Positions 33,613 through 42,321 of a stretch of DNA of 64,000 nt are shown one piece after another. The stretch comes from Bradyrhizobium sp. LMTR 3 (lineage in GTDB: Bacteria; Pseudomonadota; Alphaproteobacteria; Rhizobiales; Xanthobacteraceae), in contig NZ_MAXC01000053.1 in assembly GCF_001693485.1 (NCBI RefSeq), positions 353,825-417,824 on the forward strand, written 5' to 3'. The notes under the pieces were generated by a model. That model had not been told where the DNA came from and did no database searches. It saw only the letters and a list, made by a program, of their open reading frames with translations. Numbering within the stretch: position 1 is the first letter of the stretch; each line of letters starts with the position of its first letter. Both the position numbers and the translations under genes were made by a program.

Positions 33613-35385
33613 ATGACGATCTCCGAGCGACACGTCACCAAAGCCGCAGAGAATATGCTGGTCGATCCGCGCAACGGCGATATCGAGGATGATGCCGCCA
33701 GTCCGGGACAGCGGTCGCTGCTGGCAATCGCCGGAAGCCTGCTGGTCGAAATCAGTTTGCCGAAGCTCTTGTTCGCCTGGACGGTCTTGCTGTTGTTGCC
33801 GTCGGTGTTGCTCGGTCTGGCGCCGTTGCTGGCTTCGGCGTGGTTTTCCACCTTGTCGGAACAGCTTGCAGCGCTGACCGAAATCGGCACCGCGCTGTTG
33901 CTGGCCGCGATCGTCGCGGTGGGATGGATCGGATGGCGCCCGCTGCTTCGGATCGCCGAGATCAATTTCTGGTCGCTCAATGCACTCGCGGTGCAGCCCG
34001 GCTATGCGTTTGCCCGCGAAGCCTTGCGTCATCTGACGGAACTGATCGTAGGAAAAAACTTTAGCCCTGCCGGTCGGGCGCGCTTGCGCAGCGCCAATTC
34101 GGTTGGCGCCGGTATCATGTTGTCCGCATGCGCGGCGGTGATCGCGATGCTCGCCTGGCCTGCCTCGCGTTGGGCTGGTAACTGGAGCGATCTGCTCCTG
34201 TTGCATCGGCTCGCCGTGCCCACGCTCGCGAATGCCGTCGTACTGATGGCAGGCTATCTGGCGGTCGCATCGCTGGTTTGGGGTTTTGCCGATGCCAGCA
34301 TGCCTCAACCGCTAGATCTTGCCATGTTCGATGCCGCCTCGGCCGAAGGCCGGACTTGGCGCGTTGCGCATCTGTCGGATATTCACGTGATCGGCGAGCA
34401 TTATGGCTTTCGCATCGAAAGCGGACGGGCTGGTCCGCGCGGCAATGGCCGGCTCCATCGAATCCTCGCGCGACTGGCCGCCATCCACGCCAGCAATCCG
34501 CTCGATCACGTTCTGATCACGGGCGACATGACCGACGCCGGTCGCGCCAGCGAATGGGCGTTAGTCCTCGAAGCACTGGCGCGCCACCCGGAGCTTGTCG
34601 CGCGCACGATCCTGTTGCCGGGCAATCATGACGTCAACATCGTCGACCGCGCCAATCCGGCCAGGCTCGACCTGCCGTTCAGCACCGGCAAGCGGCTGCG
34701 GCAAATCCGGACGCTGTCGGCGATGGCGGCCGTGCAGGGCGAGCGGATGCATGTCGTCGACGCCAACGGAAGACCGGCCGCTACGCTGCAACAGGCGCTG
34801 ACGCTGCACCGCGACGCGATCGCGGCCGTTGCGGAGTCTGGAGGTTTGCGCCGTGTCGCCGCGCTGCGCAGCCTCTTCGACGACCAGTTTCCGATGATCC
34901 TGCCGCCGGAACCGGAAGATGGCCTCGGGATAGCTATCCTGAACTCGAATGCAAAGACCCACTTTTCCTTCACCAACGCGCTCGGACTGGTATCCGTCGA
35001 ACAGGCGCATCGCCTCGAGGCAGCCATCGGACATTTTCCGCGGGCGCGCTGGATCGTCGCACTGCACCACCACCTGGCGGAATATCCCATGCCGGTGAAA
35101 GCATTTTCCGAGCGCATCGGGACGGCGCTGATCAACGGCAGTTGGTTCGTCCGCAGATTGGAAGCGCTGGGAGATCGTGCCGTTGTGATGCATGGCCACC
35201 GTCATATCGACTGGATCGGCGCATGCGGCGGGCTAAAAATCATCTCCGCTCCGTCGCCCGTGATGGGTGCGACCGACGCTGCGGCGACGTACTTCTATAT
35301 TCATTCCCTGACGGCCGGCCAGGATGGGCGTCTAGGCCTGTTGCCGCCCGAGCGGGTAGAGATCGAGGGCGAGACAGCGGACTAG
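33613..35385 (+). CDS. membrane-anchored metallophosphoesterase
   Basis: A 590-residue protein. Residues 40-235 contain about four hydrophobic segments (LLFAWTVLLLLPSVLLGLAPLLASAW, ALLLAAIVAVGWIGW, AGIMLSACAAVIAMLAW, NAVVLMAGYLAVASLVW). The calcineurin-like domain follows with all metal motifs: HLSDIHV (about 256), ITGDMTD, LPGNHDVN, ALHHHLAEYP and MHGHRHIDWIG. It is probably a cytoplasmic-side phosphodiesterase or phosphatase at the membrane. The substrate is unknown. An in-frame ATG at 33655 is an alternative start. The stop overlaps the convergent AI-2E gene by 4 bp. Confidence 0.86.
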   Translation: MTISERHVTKAAENMLVDPRNGDIEDDAASPGQRSLLAIAGSLLVEISLPKLLFAWTVLLLLPSVLLGLAPLLASAWFSTLSEQLAALTEIGTALLLAAIVAVGWIGWRPLLRIAEINFWSLNALAVQPGYAFAREALRHLTELIVGKNFSPAGRARLRSANSVGAGIMLSACAAVIAMLAWPASRWAGNWSDLLLLHRLAVPTLANAVVLMAGYLAVASLVWGFADASMPQPLDLAMFDAASAEGRTWRVAHLSDIHVIGEHYGFRIESGRAGPRGNGRLHRILARLAAIHASNPLDHVLITGDMTDAGRASEWALVLEALARHPELVARTILLPGNHDVNIVDRANPARLDLPFSTGKRLRQIRTLSAMAAVQGERMHVVDANGRPAATLQQALTLHRDAIAAVAESGGLRRVAALRSLFDDQFPMILPPEPEDGLGIAILNSNAKTHFSFTNALGLVSVEQAHRLEAAIGHFPRARWIVALHHHLAEYPMPVKAFSERIGTALINGSWFVRRLEALGDRAVVMHGHRHIDWIGACGGLKIISAPSPVMGATDAAATYFYIHSLTAGQDGRLGLLPPERVEIEGETAD

Positions 35386-36416
35386 AGCTTGCCGGGCTTC
35401 TCCGGCTCCGGTCCGCCGAGCAGATCAGCAATCCAGCGGCTCGACGGATGCTGGGCACAGAAGGTGAGTATGGCGAGCGTGATGGGCACGCCGATGAAGG
35501 TCCCGAACAGGCCCCACAAGAACGTCCAGAAGAAGATTGCAAACAGCACCACCACCGGCGAGATCGACAACAGGCTGCCGGCCACCCGCGGCTCGACGTA
35601 GCTGCCGACCGCGAATTGGATGATGTTCAGGCACACGAATACGCCGAGCACCGCCGGCCAGGTCTCGAACTGCGTCATCGCCAACAGGGTCGGAAACAGT
35701 GTCGCAACGAACGGGCCTATGAACGGGATATAGTTCAGCACGAACGCGATCACGCCCCATTCGAGCGCGAATGGCAGCCCGGTAATCCAGGCGAAGCTCC
35801 CGACGAGCAGGCCGGTGACCGCGCTCATCTGCGTCCGCACCAAGAGATACTTTCGAAATTTCGCCGCGGTCGCTGCGCCGCCGTCGAGCAGCACGCGTGC
35901 TGCGGTGCGGTTATCCAACCTTTCAACGTTTCGCCTGATGCTCTCGACTTCGAGAAGCCCCAGCATGACGTAAACCAGCGCAATCACCCAGAAGCTGAGC
36001 GTCGTGTTCACCCGTCCGGTGACATATTGCGTGGCGCGCAGCAGCCAGCTTACGTTGAAATGTTCAGCCCACAGCCCCGCAACCGAGACGCCATGGCCGT
36101 CCAGCCAATTTACGGTCGCCGCATATAGGGCCTGGTAGCGCGCCAGGTCGGCGAGCAGTGATTGCCCTACCCGACCAAATCCCCAGGCTGCGAGCGAGGC
36201 GAAGCCGAGGCAGACCGCCACGGTGGCGATGATGGTGATCGCCAGCGCGGCAAGTTTTGGCATCCAGGATTGCAACTGCTTCTGGACCGGCCACACAATC
36301 GCAACGATGAACAATGCCGCCGCAAGCGGCGCGAACACACTGCTCGCCTGAGCCAGCGCCGCCGTAACCAACACGGCCGCGATGATTCCTGTGGTGGTCT
36401 TTAGTCCGAAGCCCAT
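35382..36416 (-). CDS. AI-2E family transporter (PerM/YdiK family)
   Basis: From ATG 36416, with GAAGGAA upstream, the protein is 344 residues. It has the eight-helix AI-2E pattern: paired N-terminal helices (TGIIAAVLVTAALAQASSVFAPLAAALFIVAIVWP), then VQKQLQSWMPKLAALAI, and a C-terminal set with LNYIPFIGPFVATLFPTLLA and EPRVAGSLLSISPVVVLFAIFFWTFLWGLFGTFIGVPI. Members were named after AI-2 export by TqsA, but most have unknown substrates or act as Na+/H+ antiporters. It is divergent from the caspase-like gene; a 16-bp palindrome lies between them. Confidence 0.88.
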   Translation of the reverse strand: MGFGLKTTTGIIAAVLVTAALAQASSVFAPLAAALFIVAIVWPVQKQLQSWMPKLAALAITIIATVAVCLGFASLAAWGFGRVGQSLLADLARYQALYAATVNWLDGHGVSVAGLWAEHFNVSWLLRATQYVTGRVNTTLSFWVIALVYVMLGLLEVESIRRNVERLDNRTAARVLLDGGAATAAKFRKYLLVRTQMSAVTGLLVGSFAWITGLPFALEWGVIAFVLNYIPFIGPFVATLFPTLLAMTQFETWPAVLGVFVCLNIIQFAVGSYVEPRVAGSLLSISPVVVLFAIFFWTFLWGLFGTFIGVPITLAILTFCAQHPSSRWIADLLGGPEPEKPGKL

Positions 36417-36499
36417 TTGGGTTCCTTCGACCGTTCGGCAACCCGAGATTGTCAGCGGCATCGTGCGGCGGCAAGCGTGGAAGTGCCGCGCGCTGCAAC

Positions 36500-36515
36500 C
36501 GTGACCGCGGTCACG
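36500..36515. promoter_or_regulatory. 16-bp perfect palindrome between AI-2E and caspase-like genes
   Basis: CGTGACCGCGGTCACG is self-complementary over all 16 positions. It lies 84 bp upstream of the AI-2E start and 73 bp upstream of the caspase-like start, a position fitting a shared operator. The binding protein is unknown. Confidence 0.4.
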
Positions 36516-36587
36516 TACGACGGCCCGCACCCGGCCTAGCGTGCCAGCAGCAAAGCTCGCAACGAGGTCTCGCCTGAGGAGGCAGCC

Positions 36588-38264
36588 ATGTCCCGCTTTA
36601 AGTCATCGCTATTGGGTGCCGGCCTGCTGGCAGGCCTGTTCGGCTTCGCTGGTGCGGCGCTGGCCGAAGCCCCGAACGCCGACATCCGCAACGGCATGCA
36701 AACGCCGCCGGCCGACCAGCGCGTCGCGCTGGTGATCGGCAATTCGAATTACCAGATCGCGCCAAAGCTCGCCAATCCCGGCAACGACGCGCAGTCGATG
36801 GCGCAGCTTTTGAACTCCGCCGGCTTCGAGGTCACCCAGGCCACGGACCTGACGCGCGGCGACATGGTCAAGGTCGTGCAGGACTTCTCCGCCAGGGTCG
36901 CCGAGCGCGGCCCCGGCACCGTCGCCATGATCTACTATGCCGGTCACGGCGTGCAGGTGGCGGGTGAGAACTATCTGCTTCCAGTCGATGCGAAGATCGC
37001 TTCGCCGTCCGATCTTGACGGCAATTCGGTCCGGCTGGTCGATGTGATGGGCACGCTGGAGTCGATCCCGAGCCGGATGCGCATCGTGGTGCTCGATGCC
37101 TGCCGCAACAATCCGTTCCCCGAGATCAACGACGCCGGGCGGGGTTTGGCAATCGTCGATGCGCCCCGAGGCTCGATCGTCGGCTACTCGACCGCGCCGG
37201 GCATGGAAGCGCAGGACGGCGACGGCAACCACAGCCCGTATACGTCGGCTTTCCTGAATGTCGCACGCGAGCCGAACCTGCCGATCGAGCAATTGTTCAA
37301 GCGCGTCCGGCTCGAAGTGAACAACACCACCTCCGGAAAGCAGACACCGTGGGAAAGTTCGTCGCTAACCTCCGACTTCTATTTCTTCGGCGATACCGCG
37401 GTCGCTGCAGGCCGCACGCCGGATCGCCGCCCGATCATCCAGACCGCGTCGAATCTGCCGTCGCGTTCGGTGCGTCAGGCTTACGACTACGTGCTCTCGG
37501 AAGGCTCGCCCGAGTACTATGAGGAATTCATCCGCCTTTACCCGCATGATCCGCTGTGCGACCACATCCGCATGCTGCTCGGCAATCTGCGGATGGCGAC
37601 GGCGTGGCACAAAGCGGTGGTCGCCAACTCGCCGTTCGCCTACAAGACGTTCCATGACAATTATTCCAACAGCCCCTACGCCAAGTCCGCGCTGAAGCTG
37701 CAGGTCGCACCGAAGGCCGTCCCCCTGATGCAGTTCACGCATCTGGCGAAGCAGTCTCCGACGTTCAAGCCGGGCAACATCGGCAATTCACCGATCCTCG
37801 GCATCTCCAAGCACAATCTTGGTGCCCAGGCCCACATGCCGGTGCCTTCCAAGATCATCACGCTGCCTGCCAAGGGCACGGCAACGAATAACCCGATCAA
37901 TGGCATCAACAACGGCAAGACGGGCAAGATCACGACCCTGCCCGGCAAGCTCACCGGCAACGGTAATGGCATTGGCGGAAAGGCCACGACCCTGCCCGGC
38001 AAGATCAACCCGATCCCCGTCAATGCCGGCAACAACAGCAGCAAGGTCGGCAAGATCACGACCTTGCCGCCCAGGATTCATAACAATCCGATACGGGTCA
38101 CCAAGCCCATCACGACCAGGCCCATGATGAGTAGGCCCATGATGACCACCGCGCCGCGTCGGTTCAGCGGCGGCATGGGCGGCGGAGGTTTCAGCCAGCG
38201 CTTGGCCTCAAGTCCGTCCCGCAGCTCGTTCGGCGGGTCATTCGGCGGCGGCTTCAGGCGCTGA
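36588..38264 (+). CDS. exported caspase-like (C14) protein with repeat tail
   Basis: A 558-residue protein with signal peptide MSRFKSSLLGAGLLAGLFGF and probable cleavage after ALAEA. Residues 44-270 form a caspase-hemoglobinase fold: VALVIGNSNYQ, IYYAGHGVQ with the catalytic H120, and VVLDACRNNPF with C172. The catalytic pair is intact. A middle region of about 90 residues (YDYVLSEGSPEYYEEFIRLYPHDP) follows. The tail has four units related to GKITTLPGK between about 425 and 500, then a Met/Pro/Gly/Arg-rich end. It is probably a periplasmic or surface orthocaspase-type peptidase with unknown target. GAGGAGG precedes the ATG. A bidirectional terminator follows. Confidence 0.9.
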   Translation: MSRFKSSLLGAGLLAGLFGFAGAALAEAPNADIRNGMQTPPADQRVALVIGNSNYQIAPKLANPGNDAQSMAQLLNSAGFEVTQATDLTRGDMVKVVQDFSARVAERGPGTVAMIYYAGHGVQVAGENYLLPVDAKIASPSDLDGNSVRLVDVMGTLESIPSRMRIVVLDACRNNPFPEINDAGRGLAIVDAPRGSIVGYSTAPGMEAQDGDGNHSPYTSAFLNVAREPNLPIEQLFKRVRLEVNNTTSGKQTPWESSSLTSDFYFFGDTAVAAGRTPDRRPIIQTASNLPSRSVRQAYDYVLSEGSPEYYEEFIRLYPHDPLCDHIRMLLGNLRMATAWHKAVVANSPFAYKTFHDNYSNSPYAKSALKLQVAPKAVPLMQFTHLAKQSPTFKPGNIGNSPILGISKHNLGAQAHMPVPSKIITLPAKGTATNNPINGINNGKTGKITTLPGKLTGNGNGIGGKATTLPGKINPIPVNAGNNSSKVGKITTLPPRIHNNPIRVTKPITTRPMMSRPMMTTAPRRFSGGMGGGGFSQRLASSPSRSSFGGSFGGGFRR

Positions 38265-38287
38265 ATAAGGATATCCGAACAACAAAA

Positions 38288-38322
38288 AAGCGGGCAGAGC
38301 ACATGCTCTGCCCGCTTCCGTT
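38288..38322. terminator. bidirectional terminator
   Basis: Arms AAGCGGGCAGAGCA (38288-38301) and TGCTCTGCCCGCTT (38304-38317) form a near-perfect 14-bp stem. An A-run (38284-38289) on the left serves the leftward threonine dehydratase gene; the weaker TTCCGTTT on the right serves the rightward caspase-like gene. Confidence 0.88.
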
Positions 38323-38335
38323 TGAGATGTGATGA

Positions 38336-39325
38336 TCAGGCGACCAGTTTGGCGAACAGGTCCGCGTCGACGTTGCCACCGGAAAGCACGATGACGACGT
38401 TCTTTCCCCTGGCATCGATGCGGCCGGCCAACAGTGCAGCGAGGCCGACAGCCCCGCCGGGCTCGACCACCAGCTTCAATTCCCGGTAGGCATAGGCCAC
38501 CGCCGCGCCTACTTCCTCGTCGGATGCAGTCACGCCGTTTGCCAGCAGCTTGCTGTTGATCGAGAAGGTGAGTTCGCCCGGCATCGCCGCCATCAGCGCA
38601 TCGCAGATGGTGCGGCCGGCAGCGTGATGGGCCTCGCGATGGCCGGCGCGGAGCGACAGGCCGTGATCGTCATAGTCCTTGGGCTCGGCGACAATCACCT
38701 GCGCTTGCGGAAATTTTGCCTTCACGGCCGTCGCGACGCCGGCGATCAGCCCGCCGCCCGAGGCCGGCGCTACCACGATATCGGGCACGAGCCCGAGCGC
38801 TGTCATGTCCTCGGCGATTTCGCGGCCCGCAGTGCCCTGCCCTGCAATGACGAAGGGATCGTCATACGGCCGGACCAGCGTCGCACCGCGTTTGCCGGCG
38901 ATGCCGTTGGCGATCGCTTCGCGGTCCTCCTTGTCGCGGTCGTAGAGCACCACCTCCGCGCCATAGCCCTTGGTGCGCTCGCGCTTGGTGACCGGAGAGT
39001 CCGCCGGCATCACGATGGTGGCCTGCATGTTGAGGATCTGCGCCGCCGCCGCCACGCCCTGGGCGTGGTTGCCGGAAGAGAATGCGACCACCCCGCCGCC
39101 GCGCTTGTCCTGCGGGATCGAGGCCAGCTTGTTGAAGGCGCCGCGGAACTTGAACGATCCGGTCCGCTGCAGCATTTCGGGCTTCAGAAAGACCTTGGTC
39201 CCGACGCGCTCGTTGAGAACGGGGAACGACAACAGCGGCGTCCGCACCGCGAACGGGCCAACTACGCGCGCCGCCGCATCGATATCTGCAGCACCGACCG
39301 GTGCCGTTGAGGCTTTTTCCGTCAT
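38336..39325 (-). CDS. threonine/serine dehydratase (catabolic type, no ACT domain)
   Basis: From ATG 39325 the protein is 329 residues. It is a fold-type II PLP enzyme with PLP Lys59 in RTGSFKFRGAF, the Asn loop SSGNHAQG, the phosphate-binding Gly loop ASGGGLIAG and IVLSGGNVD at the end. It deaminates threonine (or serine) to 2-oxobutyrate (or pyruvate). It lacks the C-terminal ACT-like regulatory domain of biosynthetic IlvA, so it resembles TdcB or eukaryotic serine racemase-like enzymes. A longer frame to 39517 is Arg/Gly-rich with no family match. It lies 53 bp downstream of the glycosyltransferase on the same strand. Confidence 0.9.
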   Translation of the reverse strand: MTEKASTAPVGAADIDAAARVVGPFAVRTPLLSFPVLNERVGTKVFLKPEMLQRTGSFKFRGAFNKLASIPQDKRGGGVVAFSSGNHAQGVAAAAQILNMQATIVMPADSPVTKRERTKGYGAEVVLYDRDKEDREAIANGIAGKRGATLVRPYDDPFVIAGQGTAGREIAEDMTALGLVPDIVVAPASGGGLIAGVATAVKAKFPQAQVIVAEPKDYDDHGLSLRAGHREAHHAAGRTICDALMAAMPGELTFSINSKLLANGVTASDEEVGAAVAYAYRELKLVVEPGGAVGLAALLAGRIDARGKNVVIVLSGGNVDADLFAKLVA

Positions 39326-39378
39326 GCGCACTTTGTATCGCGCAAGCGGACCGGCGGGCAATACAGATTCAGGTGATA

Positions 39379-40437
39379 TCAGGCGGCGAAATGCGGGTCC
39401 TCCGCCACAAATTCGGCCAGCTCGCCTTCCGGCTGCAGTGGACCAAGATTGAGGGCATGATGGACAAAAACCCGCGCCGAGGCCTGCCAGGTATGGGCGG
39501 CGGCAAATTCCACGCATTCTTTCCGCGAAATCTGCAGCGCCTCCAGGCAGGCCGCGCGCAAATCCTCGTTCAGCACGCCAACCGGCACCGAGCCGATCAC
39601 GTCGCGGGGACCGTTGACCGGAAAAGCCGCGACCGGCAGGCCGCTGGCCAGCGCTTCCAGCAGCACCAAGCCAAACGTGTCGGTCTTGCTGGGAAAGACG
39701 AAAATATCGGCCGCCGCATAGATTTCGGCCAGTTCCTCGCCATGCCGCGCGCCGAGGAACACGGCGTTAGGATATTTGCGCTCCAGCGCCATCCGGGCCG
39801 GGCCATCGCCGACGACGAGCTTGGTACCGGGCAGATCGAGATCGAGGAAGGCTTCGAGATTCTTCTCTACCGCGACACGGCCGACGCTGAGATATACCGG
39901 CATCGGCAGGCAGAGATCGGCGCTGCGCGGATGGAACAGCGAGGTATCGACGCCGCGCGACCACAGCACTACGTTACGAAAGCCACGCAGGCGCAGCTCA
40001 GCCGCCAGCGCCGGCGTCGCCGCCATCACTGCCCGGCTCGACCGGTGGAAGGCACGTAGCGCCCACCAAACCCAGGATTCCGGAATCGGCGAGCGCGCCG
40101 AGACATATTCCGGAAACCGGGTGTGAAAGCTCGTGGTGAACGGCAAGCCGCGCTTGCGGCAATAGCGCCGCACCAACAGCCCGATCGGCCCCTCGGTCGC
40201 GATATGTATGCTGTCGGGCCTTGCCGCTTCGATCAGTTGCGCGACCTTGCCGGGAAGCGGCAGAGCCAGCCGCAGGTCGGGATAGCTCGGCATCGCAAAG
40301 GTACGAAACGATTGCGGCGTCAGAAAACTCACCTCGACGTCAAGCCCCGTGGCCGCCTCCGCCATCGCGGTCAGCGTGCGCACCACCCCGTTGACCTGGG
40401 GATGCCACGCATCGGTCGCGACCAGGATATGCGTCAT
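39379..40437 (-). CDS. GT4 glycosyltransferase, candidate diacylglycerol glycosyltransferase (Agt-like)
   Basis: From ATG 40437 the protein is 352 residues with the GT4 two-domain layout: MTHILVATDAWHPQVNGVVRTL at the donor-side N-terminus, FTTSFHTRFPEYVSAR in the acceptor domain, SVGRVAVEKNLEAFL, LVVGDGPARMALE, and the E-x7-E motif in FVFPSKTDTFGLVLLEALASGLPV. The ATG overlaps the upstream phosphoesterase stop (ATGA), so translation is coupled. In rhizobia and marine alphaproteobacteria a PlcP phospholipase C gene beside an Agt glycosyltransferase makes glycolipids from diacylglycerol when phosphate is scarce; this pair fits. Alternatively it may act on another lipid or mannoside. Confidence 0.85.
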   Translation of the reverse strand: MTHILVATDAWHPQVNGVVRTLTAMAEAATGLDVEVSFLTPQSFRTFAMPSYPDLRLALPLPGKVAQLIEAARPDSIHIATEGPIGLLVRRYCRKRGLPFTTSFHTRFPEYVSARSPIPESWVWWALRAFHRSSRAVMAATPALAAELRLRGFRNVVLWSRGVDTSLFHPRSADLCLPMPVYLSVGRVAVEKNLEAFLDLDLPGTKLVVGDGPARMALERKYPNAVFLGARHGEELAEIYAAADIFVFPSKTDTFGLVLLEALASGLPVAAFPVNGPRDVIGSVPVGVLNEDLRAACLEALQISRKECVEFAAAHTWQASARVFVHHALNLGPLQPEGELAEFVAEDPHFAA

Positions 40438-41246
40438 GCGGCGCGCGCCGCGACGCGGGGAACGGGCGCCGCCCTTCGCTGCGGATCGGTCCAGGTGATG
40501 ATCTCGAACCGGCCGTCCTCGTGCTCGGCGAGCGCGGTGCAGCTTTCCACCCAGTCGCCGCAATTCATGTAGCGGATGCCGTGCTCGTCACGGATGGTGG
40601 CGTAATGGATGTGGCCGCAGATCACGCCGTCGGCGCCGTGCCGCCGCGCCTCGCCGGCCAGCGTCTGTTCAAACGCGCCGATGTAGTTCACGGCGTTCTT
40701 GACCTTCAGCTTCGCCCATTGCGACAGCGACCAATAGGGCACACCGAACATGCGGCGGAAGAAGTTGACGAGGCGATTCATCTGAATGGCGAAGTCGTAG
40801 GCCTTGTCGCCGAGATGGGCGAGCCAGCGCGCGTTCTGCACCACGAGATCGAAGATGTCGCCGTGGATGACGAGATAGCGCTTGCCGTCGACGCCGGTGT
40901 GGATGGTGTTTTCCACCACGTCGATGCCGCCGAAATGCGTGCCGTAGTAGTTGCGCAGGAACTCGTCGTGATTGCCCGGCACGTAGATGACTTTGGCGCC
41001 CTTGCGCGCCTTGCGCAGCATCTTCTGCACGAAGTCGTTGTGCGATTGCGGCCAGTACCAGCTCGACTTCAACGCCCAGCCATCGACGATATCGCCGACG
41101 AGATAGATGGTGTCGGCGTCGTGGCTTTTGAGGAAGTCCAGCAAACGATCGGCTTGCGAGCCGCGGGCTCCGAGATGGACGTCGGAGATAAACAAGGTTC
41201 GAAAGCGCCGTTCGGGGCTCTCTTCACTCAAGGAGGCACTGCCCAT
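40434..41246 (-). CDS. plcP: PlcP-like metallophosphoesterase (often annotated UDP-2,3-diacylglucosamine diphosphatase)
   Basis: A 270-residue calcineurin-like phosphoesterase with LFISDVHLGARG, YLVGDIVDGW, YVPGNHDEFLR, VIHGDIFDLV and ICGHIHYATIRD, the complete di-metal set. It has the features of the PlcP clade (SSWYWPQSHNDFVQKMLRKARKGAKV and SLSQWAKLKVKNAVNYIG). Sinorhizobium PlcP is a phospholipase C induced by phosphate starvation that releases diacylglycerol from phosphatidylcholine. Database names often say LpxH-like; rhizobia generally use LpxI for that step. A Pho-box-like site lies 23 bp upstream, so the true start may be slightly downstream (TTG codon 6). It is coupled to the glycosyltransferase by a 4-bp overlap. 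Confidence 0.85.
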   Translation of the reverse strand: MGSASLSEESPERRFRTLFISDVHLGARGSQADRLLDFLKSHDADTIYLVGDIVDGWALKSSWYWPQSHNDFVQKMLRKARKGAKVIYVPGNHDEFLRNYYGTHFGGIDVVENTIHTGVDGKRYLVIHGDIFDLVVQNARWLAHLGDKAYDFAIQMNRLVNFFRRMFGVPYWSLSQWAKLKVKNAVNYIGAFEQTLAGEARRHGADGVICGHIHYATIRDEHGIRYMNCGDWVESCTALAEHEDGRFEIITWTDPQRRAAPVPRVAARAA

Positions 41247-41269
41247 ATCTGTGCACCTACCGGATTTCT

Positions 41270-41287
41270 GTGACAGGGCGATGACTG
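41270..41287 (-). promoter_or_regulatory. Pho-box-like PhoB site
   Basis: On the minus strand CAGTCAT-CGCC-CTGTCAC matches the Pho box CTGTCAT-N4-CTGTCAT at 12 of 14 positions with exact spacing. It ends 23 bp before the plcP-like ATG. The gene family is known to be PhoB-induced in rhizobia, so position and content agree. Confidence 0.6.
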
Positions 41288-41392
41288 TTCACGCGACCTA
41301 TAGCCCCCACGAGAATCAATGCTGCGCCCTTGGCTCTCGCGGATAGCAGCGCGATGCGACAGGCAAGCGACACGGCCTCGGCAATACCTTTT

Positions 41393-41513
41393 CGTCGTCC
41401 CTGCGAACGCAGGGACCCATGACCACCGATGCTTATTGTTGGAGAAGATAGCGAGCCGCTTGCTTCAATTGACGAGCCGCGGCGTATGAGTCCCCTGCGT
41501 TCGCAGGGACGAC
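41393..41513. repeat. REP-like palindromic intergenic element
   Basis: Two copies of a roughly 27-bp palindromic unit face each other: 41393-41420 (core TCCCTGCGAACGCAGGGA) and 41486-41513 (core with TGCGTTCGCAGGGACGAC). About 65 bp separate them, so the whole can fold as one long hairpin. I recognise the unit as a type common between genes in Bradyrhizobium. It sits between the plcP-like and thiD genes. Confidence 0.75.
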
Positions 41514-41520
41514 AGTTCAG

Positions 41521-42321
41521 CTAATAATACTTGTGAAAATGATGCACGGGCCCGTGACCGCGGCCGACGCTGAAGCGATCTGCCGCCGCAATCGCAGCGC
41601 TGATCCACGCCTTGGCGTTACGCACGGCGGTCTCCATGCCCTCGCCTTTCGCGAGCTCCGCCGCGATCGCCGAGGACAATGAGCAGCCGGTGCCATGGGT
41701 ATTTTTCGTCGCAATGCGCGGCGCGGCCAGCGCGATGGTGCCGCTCGTGCCGATCAGATAGTCGATGCACTCGGCGCCCTCCCCATGGCCGCCCTTGATC
41801 AGCACCGCCTTGCAGCCCATGGCCAGCAATCGCCTGCCCTGGCTTTCGACGGCGGCCTCACCCGCAGCCACCGGTTCGTCGAGCAGTGCGGCGGCCTCAG
41901 GCAAGTTGGGCGTAATGACCGAAGCAAGCGGAATGAGTTTTGTCCTGAGCGACTCGACCGCTTCTGCAGCCAGCAGCCGGTCGCCGGAGGTTGCGACCAT
42001 CACGGGATCGAGCACGACATGCTTCGGCGACCAGCGCTTGAGACCGGCGACGATGGCGTCGATAACCGATGGCTGCGCCACCATGCCGATCTTGACCGCT
42101 CCGACGTCGAGATCGGAAAACACCGCATCGATCTGCGCGGTCACGAACTCCGCCGGCACCTGATGGATGCCGCTGACGCCTTCGGTATTCTGTGCGGTCA
42201 GCGCCGTGATCACGGAGGCGCCGTAGACGCCGAGCGCGGCAAACGTCTTCAGGTCGGCCTGGATACCGGCGCCGCCAGAAGAATCGGAGCCGGCGATGGT
42301 CAGCGCGATCGGCGCCGTCAT
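41521..42321 (-). CDS. thiD: hydroxymethylpyrimidine/phosphomethylpyrimidine kinase
   Basis: From ATG 42321 (MTAPIALTIAGSDSSGGAGIQADLKTF) the protein is 266 residues, typical for ThiD. The family motifs are GSDSSGGAGIQADLKT at the N-terminus, VLDPVMVATSGDRLL in the middle and KNTHGTGCSLSSAIAA with the catalytic Asp/Cys anion-hole region near the C-terminus. It phosphorylates HMP and then HMP-P with ATP in thiamine synthesis or salvage. No TPP riboswitch is visible upstream and no other thi gene is nearby. Confidence 0.95.
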   Translation of the reverse strand: MTAPIALTIAGSDSSGGAGIQADLKTFAALGVYGASVITALTAQNTEGVSGIHQVPAEFVTAQIDAVFSDLDVGAVKIGMVAQPSVIDAIVAGLKRWSPKHVVLDPVMVATSGDRLLAAEAVESLRTKLIPLASVITPNLPEAAALLDEPVAAGEAAVESQGRRLLAMGCKAVLIKGGHGEGAECIDYLIGTSGTIALAAPRIATKNTHGTGCSLSSAIAAELAKGEGMETAVRNAKAWISAAIAAADRFSVGRGHGPVHHFHKYY

